NCBI GenBank assembly: GCA_025890175.1
Contig: JANPYM010000002.1
Span: 1,994,537 to 2,058,536 of the forward strand
DNA length: 64,000 nucleotides
From: Ciborinia camelliae
Taxonomy: Eukaryota; Ascomycota; Leotiomycetes; Helotiales; Sclerotiniaceae
Direction: 5' to 3'
The notes beneath the pieces were generated by a model. It worked only from the letters and a program-made list of their open reading frames with translations, searched no databases and was not told the origin of the DNA. How positions within the stretch are numbered: the first letter of the stretch is position 1; each line of letters opens with the position of its first letter. Of the stretch, positions 1 to 10,328 are shown piece by piece. The position numbers and the translations under genes are program-made.

Positions 1-357
1 TATATTCGTAAGTACATGTTCTTTACGCAGTTCCCATGAACTAATTGGGATATAATATATACACAAAGACCACCAATACGAGGAAGTCGATAATGATGTG
101 GTATTTTTCCATATCATTCTCCATATGTCAACTTTACAGACTCTGAAATTGTTAGCACACAACTCCAACCATACGTACGGTAACTGCGACAAGTGTCTTT
201 ATGCATTTTATATAACTGTGTCGCACAATGTTGATCCTAAAAGTTGTTGATCTTATAAAACTGATTAATTTCATATTTCGGCTTGTAAGTTTACATCCGA
301 GGGGTAGCAAAGCCAACACATAAAGTATACAGTGCTGGATTATTTATATCAAGCGAA
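1..357. other. intergenic, nothing recognised
   Basis: AT-rich sequence with no long reading frame. The missing N-terminal half of the oxidoreductase relic is not recognisable here. Confidence 0.5.
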
Positions 358-1000
358 ATGCCTCTGAGAGTAGGCGGACTAACTTTAGGAGGCGGTATCT
401 CCCATTCTGCTCCTCGCTATGGCTGGACCTACGATATGGTATCTACTTTAAAGGGTGTGCTGGTCGATGGCTCTGTCGAGGAAGCTAATGACATGCAAAA
501 TAAGGATCTTTTCCCTGGACCTCACGGTGAATCAATCGGAGTTGTTACTCACAAGCATTGATTTCAAAACATTCGAGCAAGGACTTGTCTGGTCGGCCAG
601 TATATACTCTCCTGTCTCAACAATTGACGATCAAGCTAAGATTTTCGCCAATATTATAGTGCTAGATCATCATTTTATATAAAAAGATGATCTTTTAACA
701 CTGGATTTGGGTATTCACAATCTCAAGGAATGGCCGTTATCGACTACGAGTTAGTCTACCCAAAACCTGTTGAGAACCAGAACCCAGAGTACTACAAAAC
801 TTTTCCCGGTCTGACATCTCTTGTAGAACATTGTCGATGTTCAATATGACGTCAGTCACATTAGCAAGGGCCAAAGCTTCTGCCTCCTGGAGAAGCCTAG
901 TCAGTATTTCTTTCCTTTCTTGCACATGCATCACTTCACCTTCATCGACTAGCAACCAAAAGATATCTATTCGCAAAAATAACGTTCCTCCCCTTCTCAG
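358..1000 (+). pseudogene. relic of FAD-linked (berberine-bridge-type) oxidoreductase
   Basis: The first 60 codons read like the FAD-binding core of a BBE/6-hydroxynicotine-oxidase-type enzyme: a GLTLGGGIS stretch, then RYGWTYDMV, then a VLVDGSVEEAN strand. In the family this is followed by a DLFWALxGGG segment; here it has decayed to DLFPGPHGE and the frame stops at 559-561. Homologous-looking pieces continue in other frames: a GLVW segment near 580-600, then a GMAVIDYELVYP segment near 729-765 followed by more C-terminal-like sequence. No start with an N-terminal PCMH half is visible upstream. I read it as a 5'-truncated, frameshifted remnant. Introns could explain one break but not all. 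Family assignment is moderately sure; loss of function is fairly sure. Confidence 0.6.
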
Positions 1001-1898
1001 TAAGGGGCTGACGAGAGGAACGGTAGTACAGGAGTGACGGCATGGTTTGGAATTTAAGGAGTAGTTGGTGATGTAAATTGGAATGGAAGTTCAAGGGTGA
1101 GAGGTACTGGGTGTGACTGATATGTATTTTATGTAACAAATGCTAAAGATTGTGGTCTGAGATGAGAAATGGAAAGTATGATTTCGAAAGAATAGATGGA
1201 AATAACCGCATGTTAATGATAGAAAGGATAGTTAAAAAGAAAACCGAAATGAATTGACAACCCCGTTCGAATGATTTTAAACTACCCTTTGGGGAGTATC
1301 TAGTATATCAACCACGATTGGCAGTTGGTTGTTCATCCTTCCGCAAGTCCATGCCGCACATCAAGAAATTGGTTGGGAATATCACAAGACGAATGCCGCA
1401 GCGCAAACGTGTTTGGCCTCAAAAAATCCTATCAAGTTGGTTGTATTTCCCGATTTGGAAAAATTCGGGCCGCAATGATGGAAAACCATACGCGATGGCC
1501 AATAAAAGAATGCAGTCCGACCTTAATCCCGATTCCTGATCCATCCTTTCTGCTTCATAAGCGCTGGAATTTTCCCGCAGTATATTGATAGTAAATTTGG
1601 CAAAGACACTGAGAACTTCGGGTTGCAGTGCTATATTCTGACCACAAGGGCGTGGTTAGGACTTAAGCTTGTGAATATCAGCCGATAACTCTCGATGAAC
1701 CGGAAATAGGTTGAAAATCACATTGCCCATGAATCGATTAATTAAAAGTAGATGAAAATTAGAAAGGGAAAGACATGTATGTGTGTGATGGCTCCAAACG
1801 CAATCCATGTCATGTTTGACTACAGCAAGAAAACGAGAAATGTGAGACGTTGTATTTATATATGAAAAAGATAGAAGAACTTACTACGATCATCTTTC
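1001..1898. other. intergenic, nothing recognised
   Basis: Short overlapping frames only, with no recognisable protein motif, repeat or RNA. Confidence 0.5.
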
Positions 1899-2549
1899 CT
1901 ACAAACTAAACTCCAACCTATTCCCCGAAAAATCCCTTGCAAAGAACCTGATAGGATATTCCACCCCTTTCGCTCCTAAATAAAACCATTCACCATCAGT
2001 CACCCACTCATTCATTTTACCCCCTCCATCCCCTTCTCATCGCCAAAAATAAGACTTATCTTCACACAAAAAAAGAAACACTTGAAAGACTCACCACTAT
2101 CCACCTCTCCCGGCTGATCTGCCTCCCTTGGTCTCGCCTCCCCCGCCTCCTCACTTTCAAAGAAACTCCAAATTTTCTTCTGCAAATCCACCAATGCCTC
2201 TGGACTTGCCACCTTAAAACAAGGATGGCGAGAAGATTTTGGTTCAGAAGGGGATGCAGAGTCCGAGATGTGGATTTGTTGGCCGCCGGGCGTTATATCG
2301 AACCTTGGGGGTCTCTGAGTTAGTATGAAGGAGGGGGATGGGGATATTGAGTGAATAGAAGGGGAAATGGGATACTATGAGAGGCAGGAAGAAGTAGGGG
2401 AGGGAATCATACCAAGCAAGATGATCTTTCTGCAAAACCGGCACCGGAACAGATGTGAATCCCAACACCTCATCATAAAACCTCTTTGCTGAAGGAAGAG
2501 TGCCAGGTAGCACGGTAAGATTTACGTGAGCGATTCCTGTGATGAGCAT
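1899..2549 (-). CDS. VOC / glyoxalase-fold family protein
   Basis: Three exons give a 140-residue protein: 2549-2413, 2303-2095 and 1975-1899. The start MLITGIAHVNLTV is the first beta strand of a vicinal-oxygen-chelate fold, followed by AKRFYDEVLGF, the helix typical of the glyoxalase/bleomycin-resistance superfamily. Splicing joins HLAW to FDITPGGQQIHI, restoring the central metal-site strand with its His. The last exon encodes RFFARDFSGNRLEFSL, the family's end with the metal-type Glu. Introns are 109 and 119 nt. The second has a GTGAGT donor and TTTAG acceptor; the first needs an AAG acceptor to stay open, because the nearby CAG acceptor would create a stop codon. Small single-domain members of this family usually have no assigned substrate, so the reaction cannot be named. 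Confidence 0.85.
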
Positions 2550-3253
2550 TTTGAATATTCTAGATCCGTCAACTCTTGTGTTGCTTCGAAGCTATTAGGT
2601 AGTTGTGTTTGTTTGTTTGCTTCTTTACAACAAGGACGGAAAATAATGAATCCCAAGGAGGGGTTATCATGGTGGATCCTATGAACTGCGTGGGGAGCCA
2701 ATGAGGGGCGTAGCTTATAAATCCTAATATATTCTATGCAATACATCCTCTTCCCTAGAAATCACGCAATCTAGATGAAGACTATACCTACTAATTAAGT
2801 CCGTACCAAAGCAAATTAGATGATGTTAATAACCTCTGTTTGTTCACTTGACCATACCATACACATTTAAAGCAACGGATTTTCTATAATAACTAAATCA
2901 TAGTATTATTGAACCGAGACCTTTTAGTATTATTTTATTTATCTATCATATATACATAATCCTAGACTCCAAAGCCAAACAAACAAGAGCCCATCGTTAT
3001 AGTCACAAACTCAAACCATCTAACAAGATGCAGCGTATAGCTCAAGACCAAACGATATTTCCCTATGATTCTTTGAATATTCTTCATTTTAGTCCCTGAT
3101 GCACCACCTTAACAGCTTCAAAGCATATGGGGATCACATTAATGCGTGCCATTAATCACCGTCATGCAAATCCATTGCTCTTCTTCCAGCTCTTCGTCTA
3201 GAGGAGGCTTCCGAGGAGTTAGGGGTAATTACCGAGGCTTTATTTAAATCCGA
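2550..3253. other. intergenic, nothing recognised
   Basis: Upstream region of the VOC gene and downstream region of the charged orphan gene. AT-rich, no conserved frame or repeat. Confidence 0.5.
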
Positions 3254-4453
3254 TTAATTGTAAGCGTCCCTTCTTTCCTTACGTCGTCGTTCTGTACCAC
3301 TTTCTCTAGTAGAGGGGACATTATAGGGGGCCGACGAGACGTTATCTTCACTCAAAAGCATCTCGCTAAAAGTCTTGGAGATCGAAATGTCAACGGGATT
3401 CTGGTTATGGCTTCCGATTCGTGAGTTCAAGCTGATGGAGCGAAAGGAGCTTTGCGAGCTTTGAGGACTTGAGTTGCCAATAGGCGGTGAAGGTATCAAA
3501 GGACTGTTATCTCGAGGTTTATTCTGATCTAGATTACGGGTCGAACTTCGACCGGATCGTCGAGTTAGATGACTCGATTTTGGAGTTCCTCCTTGCAATT
3601 GCTCTGTATGTGCTATTATAGAAGAAGTTGCTTTCATAAAATGTTCATTTATAGGGCCGTCGTTTCTTATAGGAAGCTTTTGGACAGAAGATGTTTTAGC
3701 AATAGATTCTCTTAAAGGACTGTTGGAAAACTCAGATTCATCGTCGGAAGTCTCATCGGTGGACTGTCTTTCACTGTCACGCTGCCGACGGTTAGATCTT
3801 CTTTTTCTAGATTCCCGATGCTCCAGGGACTTCTTATTTCCAGATGGCCTAGATTCGTCTTGTCGATCGCGTCTTTTGCGTTCTTCTCGATACACTCCGT
3901 CCTTTTCATTGGCGCTTCTTGGTATTTCCTCCTGGCGACCGGCTCTGTTTTCGCGTCTCCTTCGATGTCTCTCGGCGCATTCAAGAGACGTTTCTCTACC
4001 ACGGGAGTGATCTCTTTCTCGATTTCTTCTATCTTGACGGTCTTCATCCCTATGTTCATCATTCCGATATCGATATCTTCTATGTTCTTCGCCTCCCGTA
4101 TTGATAGTAATCTGTAGTTTATAATCAATGCTAAGACTAAAGGTAGGTCTATTTGATCTCCGCCCTCGATCACTGAAAACAACAGTTCTACGGATTTCGT
4201 AGGATTCGTAAGAACAACCGAGATGACGTCTCTCCGATATCTCAATCTTACTTGAGCTTAAGAGATTGGGATCCATCAAGACCTGCTTTTTATCTCCGTG
4301 GCTATTCTTGTATACCTTGATCACCGCATCCTTATTCTTCCCTTCTGATGTCACTGTTGCATCTTTAGTTTCGTAGTGTGTATAACCATCGAGATCGGCC
4401 GCTTTCAGATCCTTTTCTTTGACATATTTGTCGTTTCTGATATAGGTTAACAT
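3254..4453 (-). CDS. charged, low-complexity orphan protein
   Basis: A single open frame of 399 codons starting at an ATG. I do not recognise a family. Residues 1-75 look folded: charged and Lys-rich with YIRNDKYV and IKVYKNSHGDKKQVL segments. Residues about 75-110 hold a few hydrophobic strands (TVVFSDRG, LSIDYKLQITI). From about residue 118 to 235 the protein is dominated by Arg, Glu and Asp (RRYRYRNDEHRDEDRQDRR and similar), like RS/RD-type disordered tails of RNA-associated proteins. The last 160 residues are Ser/Pro/Asn-rich and end with RRRKERRDAYN. The long intact frame supports a real gene, but no function can be given; nuclear localisation is a guess from the basic tracts. Confidence 0.65.
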   Translation of the reverse strand: MLTYIRNDKYVKEKDLKAADLDGYTHYETKDATVTSEGKNKDAVIKVYKNSHGDKKQVLMDPNLLSSSKIEISERRHLGCSYESYEIRRTVVFSDRGRRSNRPTFSLSIDYKLQITINTGGEEHRRYRYRNDEHRDEDRQDRRNRERDHSRGRETSLECAERHRRRRENRAGRQEEIPRSANEKDGVYREERKRRDRQDESRPSGNKKSLEHRESRKRRSNRRQRDSERQSTDETSDDESEFSNSPLRESIAKTSSVQKLPIRNDGPINEHFMKATSSIIAHTEQLQGGTPKSSHLTRRSGRSSTRNLDQNKPRDNSPLIPSPPIGNSSPQSSQSSFRSISLNSRIGSHNQNPVDISISKTFSEMLLSEDNVSSAPYNVPSTRESGTERRRKERRDAYN

Positions 4454-4850
4454 TGCTGTTGAGAGAAGCTATGAAGATTCGGCAATAGTAGGAAGGTAGT
4501 ATCTGAGAAGATAACATGTTATTTAGAATAAAAGACCAGTCCTTAGGTTCGATACTACTCGAGTAGTAAGATTAGCTTTAATCATATCGTTGTGTGAACC
4601 ATATCGTTGTGTGAATCATATCTAATATATGGTATATTATACTCGGCAAAATGAGTACATTTGAATGAGAAGCCTAGGGTCCGCTACTCCAAATAATACA
4701 ACAATCCAAATCTGAGAGAACTCATTACTATCGAAATCTGATTCTAGCTATTGGTTGATGCTTAATTCGTATTGTACAAACCATAGAATAAAGAGAAGCA
4801 AAAACAAAAAAATGGCGTGTGAACATGATTTAAGCGAATAAAGTAACTAG
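4454..4850. other. intergenic, nothing recognised
   Basis: AT-rich spacer holding a short direct repeat of CATATCGTTGTGTGAA near 4585-4620. No gene seen. Confidence 0.4.
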
Positions 4851-7396
4851 TTACGGGTTTACACATAAAATTCTACCAAATGACCAATTAAAGCATTTGA
4901 AAGCTTGAAGCCTCTCCATACTTTCTTCGAGGCTGCGCCTTTCAGCGTCCAGGTCGTTCCGCTTCTGGGCCTTGTTTGGATGTTCACCAACCAAATTATT
5001 CAATGCGGCCCCGTTCTGTTCTCCATACATTTTGTCCGACACATACTCAGGAGAGAAAATACGCAATGGACCATCAGAACCAAGTAGATGCCTCTCGATA
5101 ACTTGGAATGCAACATTGTCGGTAAATCGATATCTAGCCAACTCATAATAGGCCTCGAGACTATCGTGCGTGTTTAGAGCCACTGCCAACTCTTTGTCGT
5201 GATATAGCTCAGTCCCAAAAGTCTTATCCGATGAGATAGAAAGGTTGGGAATTAGTGCACCACCTTGTTTTTCATTCATCCACGCTTTCTCCTTAGCCAA
5301 ACCGCTTGTAACCTCGTTAATCCTGTTTTGCTGTCGATGCATTCGCATTGTGGTCAGATGGGGATGAAGGGTGAAGAGATGACCGTCGATCTTATCTGCG
5401 ATCAGACGTTTGAGCTCCCTCGTAGCATTATTTGATGCCTTTTGAAAGTCGGCATGCAGCCAATTCTGCAATTTGACTCGAAGATCGTCATCTGAGCAAA
5501 CATCTTGAAACAGTACCTCATTTACGCGCTCGACTATACTCTCCGCATCAGCAAGAGCTGCCTCAGCGATGGATTTCCATCCAGCAGTCTGTTTTTTCCA
5601 TAAAAAGTCGATCACCAGTGGATTTAGATCGCCAGGAAATTCCGTCCCCCAAAAGCTTTCAATCACTTGACGGATCCAACCATAGGTTAGATCTATAATC
5701 GAATGTCAGCACTGCCAATTGAGAAATCAATTAATGGATATTGTGTCCAGCTAACAAAAAGCTGAGTATATGACAAAAACATGATCTCACACACCTTTCA
5801 TAAGTTTCTCCGCCCATGTCATCCCATCCTCGCCAGGGATAAGCTTCGCTGCCGCGGTATAAGTTACAAAAGGCTTCACAGGACCCTCTGCCATAATGTA
5901 GAACTAAATTTGTCTAGCCCGTCTCGAATGAGTTTCCTTGCAAACGTATCAGAATTGGGTTAACCCTCGACAATTTCCATTCAAGGAATTTTCCACCATT
6001 CTAGAGTACCTCGTTTCAATCCCGTTTACCAACGTAAATTGCTCGACGTTCTTCTTTCGTGGGGGCCCTAATTTGGAGATGTCGATGTTGCATGAAACAA
6101 GCTTTGCCTTGATTTCGGAAAGAAGACCAGGTATACTTTGTTTGACGTGTCTGTTTCGCATCTTTATCAAATTGCTTCGCAGATGATGTCTGCCAAGCCT
6201 TTTCTTGTTCAGTCGGTTCCATTCATCGCCAGAAAAGAAAGTATCCTCGATGGCATCTGTCTCTGCGTCGCTCTTGTCGGCTTCGACTGGCGCTCTGTTC
6301 CGCAGAGCGTACCATCCTTCCTTTAGATATCTCGGGGATTGGTCGTCATTCTTGATGAGCTCAAAACCCTTTTGATGGGTGTCAGTAAATAATTTCACGA
6401 GAATAAATGTCAAATTACCCAATCATGTGATTGCTTCTGCTTCGTATCGCATTTATTTATGACATCAACGATCCTGGACTCTTTATTCTCTATATCGTCA
6501 AGAATATGAAGAACTTCTTGCCTTTCAAGATCGACCACATCAATTACAGCACTTAATTAGGTAAGTTGAAATGGCCAAGTAACTTTGAGGACGAACACAT
6601 ACACAATTATGCTTCTTGGATTATGCATATAATGTTGAACGAGGGTCTTGGCTGTTTAATTGCTCTGTATTCCTGGAATCGCCTGGTCCACGCTGTCAGC
6701 TCCACCAACGTAAGGGGAACAATGGTCGTTTTCACCACGGACAAGTCCAGGTATATCTACAATCGCGAAATTCTTTTCGTGGGGCCCACGCCGTGTTATG
6801 CGCAAAACAGAACTGCTTAGACGATTATGTTTCGGCCTCCTGCCAGGCCGGACATCGCCGTGATCCTCAATTATAATTGATTCTGCCTATGTAACTTGTC
6901 AGTGATTAAATAGCAGAGGATAGCATTTGTCAGATGAAAAAAAGGAACCTGCTTAAATATTGAAGTCATTGTTTCCTTGTCAAGTGTGGGCCCAAAGGCT
7001 AACGGGCGCCATGAAGACAATAACTCCCTCTCTGAGTTTCACTGGAATCAAGGATAATCTCAACAGTCACAGAAGTTGTGTAATTTGGTGAACTTCTCTT
7101 ATGGACAATTTATGTTGCAAAGCGAGTGCACATCTTATCATCTGTTGGGAAAGAAATCTCTGTCACGGCTTGGAGCACCGAACTTTTGCCCACGCTTTGA
7201 TCTCCAACAACAATCCACTAAAGCAGGTAAACTTGGGGTAACACCCGCGTGGGAAAATACGTACCTGAGGTAAATTCACATATTTAAAGACACCCAACTT
7301 ATGAAGCTCATCCATCAGCTCGAGCTCTGCTTGAGTCTGGTCATCTTCGAAATCATGTCCCATAGGCGAATTGAGATCTGGGTATGAGGAAACCAT
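4851..7396 (-). pseudogene. decayed Mx/dynamin-like GTPase
   Basis: Reading from 7396 downwards, exon 1 (7396-7265) ends at KYVNLPQ, as fungal Mx-like dynamins do just before the G domain. Exon 2, from 7217, holds the P-loop GDQSVGKS and the G2 region CTRFAT. Later pieces give the G3-like FAIVDIPGLV (near 6790-6765), the segment DVVDLERQEVLHIL, a G4-like VINKCD (near 6450) and a long middle domain (6380-5950). The frame from 5666 to 4851 covers stalk and GED-like helices ending SLEESMERLQAF. The gene is broken: a TAA at 7110-7112 follows CTRFAT directly, and frame changes are needed near 7010, 6640, 5955 and 5905. Introns explain a few gaps (for example 7264-7218) but not the stop. The family makes membrane-associated self-assembling GTPases; this copy cannot make one. 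Confidence 0.75.
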
Positions 7397-8759
7397 CGCG
7401 AGCCCGCCTTGAAGACTTTGCGAATATATAATTAAATTGGATGGGTGAAACGTTTAAAGAGATATCGATCGAGATGTTTGTGCTAATTGGTCTTAAAAAC
7501 TTGCGCTAATTTATCTTGTTGCATACAGCAATACAAAAACATGAAATCAAACGGGAAACAATGCCGCTTATATAACTAATTCTATTAGAACGATACTCGC
7601 TCGAAGTATCCTGGAATCGTCGTATGTGACAAGAGTGAATGATTATTGAAGTTTACCCCCCCCCCCCGGCAAGCCTCAATTTCCCCAGCCAAAAAACTCA
7701 AAATACACAGGTGAGATGATGATAATGTCTCTTTCCAAGCCCAGAGACAAATATAGTCAAAATATTCCTCTGCGCCGTAACCCAACGGCCAAAAGCGTAC
7801 AGCCCTCGGATATAGCGCGAATTGGTTGGCAATTGTTGGTCCCATGTGTATGGTTCCGCCGGGGTGTTATGCTTATCTATTCGAGCACTGAAACCACAAA
7901 AGCTTTCGTATGTTGTTTGAATCCACTAGGAATGCTACATTGTTGAGCCGGAGATTGAATGTCAAACGAAATGAAGTTGGATCATGATGAATCTGCCCGT
8001 TTTGTACCGCCCTTTGTGATCCATCTTGCATGTGTGCGTTAAATATACGGGTGTAGATGTGATTGCCCTTGCAGATACCTCCTTGGTAAAGATTGAACAT
8101 GCCCTGTGTTGGTTCAGGAAGGATGTAAAAAAGAGGTGCAAAAGAAGAAGGAAGAAGTGCAGTTGGTGGAAGAGAAAGAAGAGAAATTGCAAGTTGTTTT
8201 TGACCTAGCCGGTCCTGCCCACCTAGTAATAACTACCTAGTACCTAGTACCGTGACCTTGAGTTCACCTACTACTAGGTAGCTTTCATCAAATTAGGTCA
8301 ACTGAAAAGTAGACATATCTGGTACGTAACAGGAAGGAACTACAGTATCTAATAATTTGATTCCTGCTTGCAGTGACGGGATGATGCGCTCTTCATCGGC
8401 GTTCATCAGGGGGAACAGAGGCTGAAAGTGGCATTTTCAATGTCCTTGTTCGATGAAGGGCAAGAAATGAAAGGTTTGGAGACGAAAATCCTCAACTTTC
8501 AAATCATAGGTAATACTATGAATATATATTGCAAAGCTTGAGAGACATTTTGAATGTTTACAATGAAATGATGGGTATCAGCCAGGCGGAGATGAAGAGG
8601 ATGACGAGAAAGAATACGAGACATGCATGGGTGGCCCAAGCTCCAAAATTTATCAATCTTTAACCCCAACGCCAACTTCATCCCCAACATTTACAAAATA
8701 CAAGTCTACCTGTCTGTTTATCCTGTACAACTTACTTCGATACCCTCGAAATAGTAACC
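7397..8759. other. intergenic with a C12 tract
   Basis: No convincing gene. It contains a run of 12 C at 7656-7667, a purine-rich stretch near 8130-8195 and CTAGGTA-type palindromic motifs at 8220-8285. The last 100 bases are the likely 5' leader of PHS1. Confidence 0.5.
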
Positions 8760-9560
8760 ATGGATCCCAAAGATATCCAAGAGTCGCCTGTCAAAAAACG
8801 CGGCCCTAAACCTCTCCAATCCTCAAGCCGCAAAACCCAATACTTAATCCTCTATAACTTTGTCTCCGCACTTCTCTGGCTCATTGTTCTCGGTCGAGTT
8901 CTACTATTAGTGCCACTTGCAGGTTTTGGTCAACTGTATCCCGCCGTTGGTCTATTCGTGAAATGGACTCAGACTATGGCCCTTCTAGAGGTGGTACATG
9001 CGGCTACTGGTATGTTTTCTCTCTTATGAATATATATCGGGAAGAGAAATACTAATATTGGATATGTCCAGGTGTTGTCCGCGCCCCCATTAGCACAACC
9101 GGTATGCAAGTAGCCAGTCGTCTTCTCCTCGTCTGGTTTATCGTCAATCCATTCCCCTTCGTTGCCAAAAGCGCCGGTTACTCTAGTATGCTCATTGCAT
9201 GGAGTGTAACTGAAGTAATTCGCTACTTCTACTTCGTCATCACGCTCAGCGGCTATAAACCAGCAATTGTCACTTGGTTCCGATACAATACTTTTTTCAT
9301 TCTCTATCCTCTAGGGATTAGCAGTGAATGTTGGTTGATATACAAATCTATTGAGCCTGCGAGACATATTTATGGACAGGTATATGCCTTGGCTCTGCAG
9401 TTAATTTTGTTGATTTATATTCCTGGTACGTTATATATGTTGATGATGTCGGGCAGATAGATACTGATGATATGTAGGTTCGTACATTTTGTTCACCCAT
9501 ATGATTAAGCAAAGAAGTAAAGTTTTGCGAGCACAACGAGAGGCGTCGAAGGAAGAATAA
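8760..9560 (+). CDS. PHS1: very-long-chain (3R)-3-hydroxyacyl-CoA dehydratase
   Basis: Three exons (8760-9009, 9072-9425, 9478-9560) give 228 residues, the usual size of the PTPLA/Phs1 family. This ER multi-pass enzyme removes water from 3-hydroxyacyl-CoA in the third step of very-long-chain fatty acid elongation. The sequence shows about six hydrophobic helices, the conserved EVVHAATGVVRAP stretch over the first splice site, the SVTEVIRYFYF helix and the catalytic block LYPLGISSE. Tyr162 and Glu169 there keep the seven-residue spacing of the yeast catalytic Tyr149/Glu156 pair. The C-terminus is cytosolic and basic (KQRSKVLRAQ...) and ends KEE, not a clear KKXX signal. Both introns are GT-AG (62 and 52 nt). 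The gene converges on ROM2. Confidence 0.93.
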
Positions 9561-10328
9561 AGCATTCAGATTCGGATAGAGTATGGATCAAATAAAGAAG
9601 TTACAAGCATTATATTGCATGGCGCGGAGTGGAACAATCAATGGGTATTGTTCTTCGAGTATTATCACTTTATATAAAATTATATAGAAACGGGTTACCT
9701 TCAAAACCTGATGATTTCATGATTGTTTAACCTTCACGTCGCAATAAATTTATCTTGAGGAGTTCGGGAACAATGGGCGAAGAAATACATGATCTATTCG
9801 TAAGACTACAGCTGCAATGTACAGAAACATAGATATCATGAATGCCTTTATTCAACCAATCGAGTGTCAAAAGAAAAGGGTTAAAAAAGTGGAGAGAATC
9901 AGAAGAAGTACTGAAAAGAGTCTTATCTTCTCCCCTCCCTCCTATCTTTCACCTGTTGACGCCTGTCGCCCCTTTCCATAGCCTACCAGCTTTCCTTGAC
10001 TCAACAAAAATCCCTTTGCTCTTCTCTTAGAGGAACAAACTGTCAGCTACTGAAAGGAAAGAATAAGTCCTCCACCCGCATGCCTGGGAAAAATCATCTC
10101 ATTTCTTCAATTACGTCGATAGATTGGAAAATGGGCCAAAGTATTATGCACGACTTTGGCTATAGAACCAGCGTGTCCAGCACACCTGGGAGATAATAGA
10201 AGAGATTGATCGAAACTTGTCAGATGTCAGATGTCATGCATTTGTAAACCCGAGAATCGAGATGAGGATAATTATGGCGCGGGTATTCATATTATTAAAA
10301 ATTGGATGCGATAGGCTTATGGTCAAGA
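9561..10328. other. intergenic between convergent genes
   Basis: Contains the 3' ends of the convergent PHS1 and ROM2 transcripts. No further gene or repeat was recognised. Confidence 0.5.

Noticed and set aside
1318..1588. Two overlapping short plus-strand frames
   Set aside because: No recognisable motif and no link to the oxidoreductase relic.
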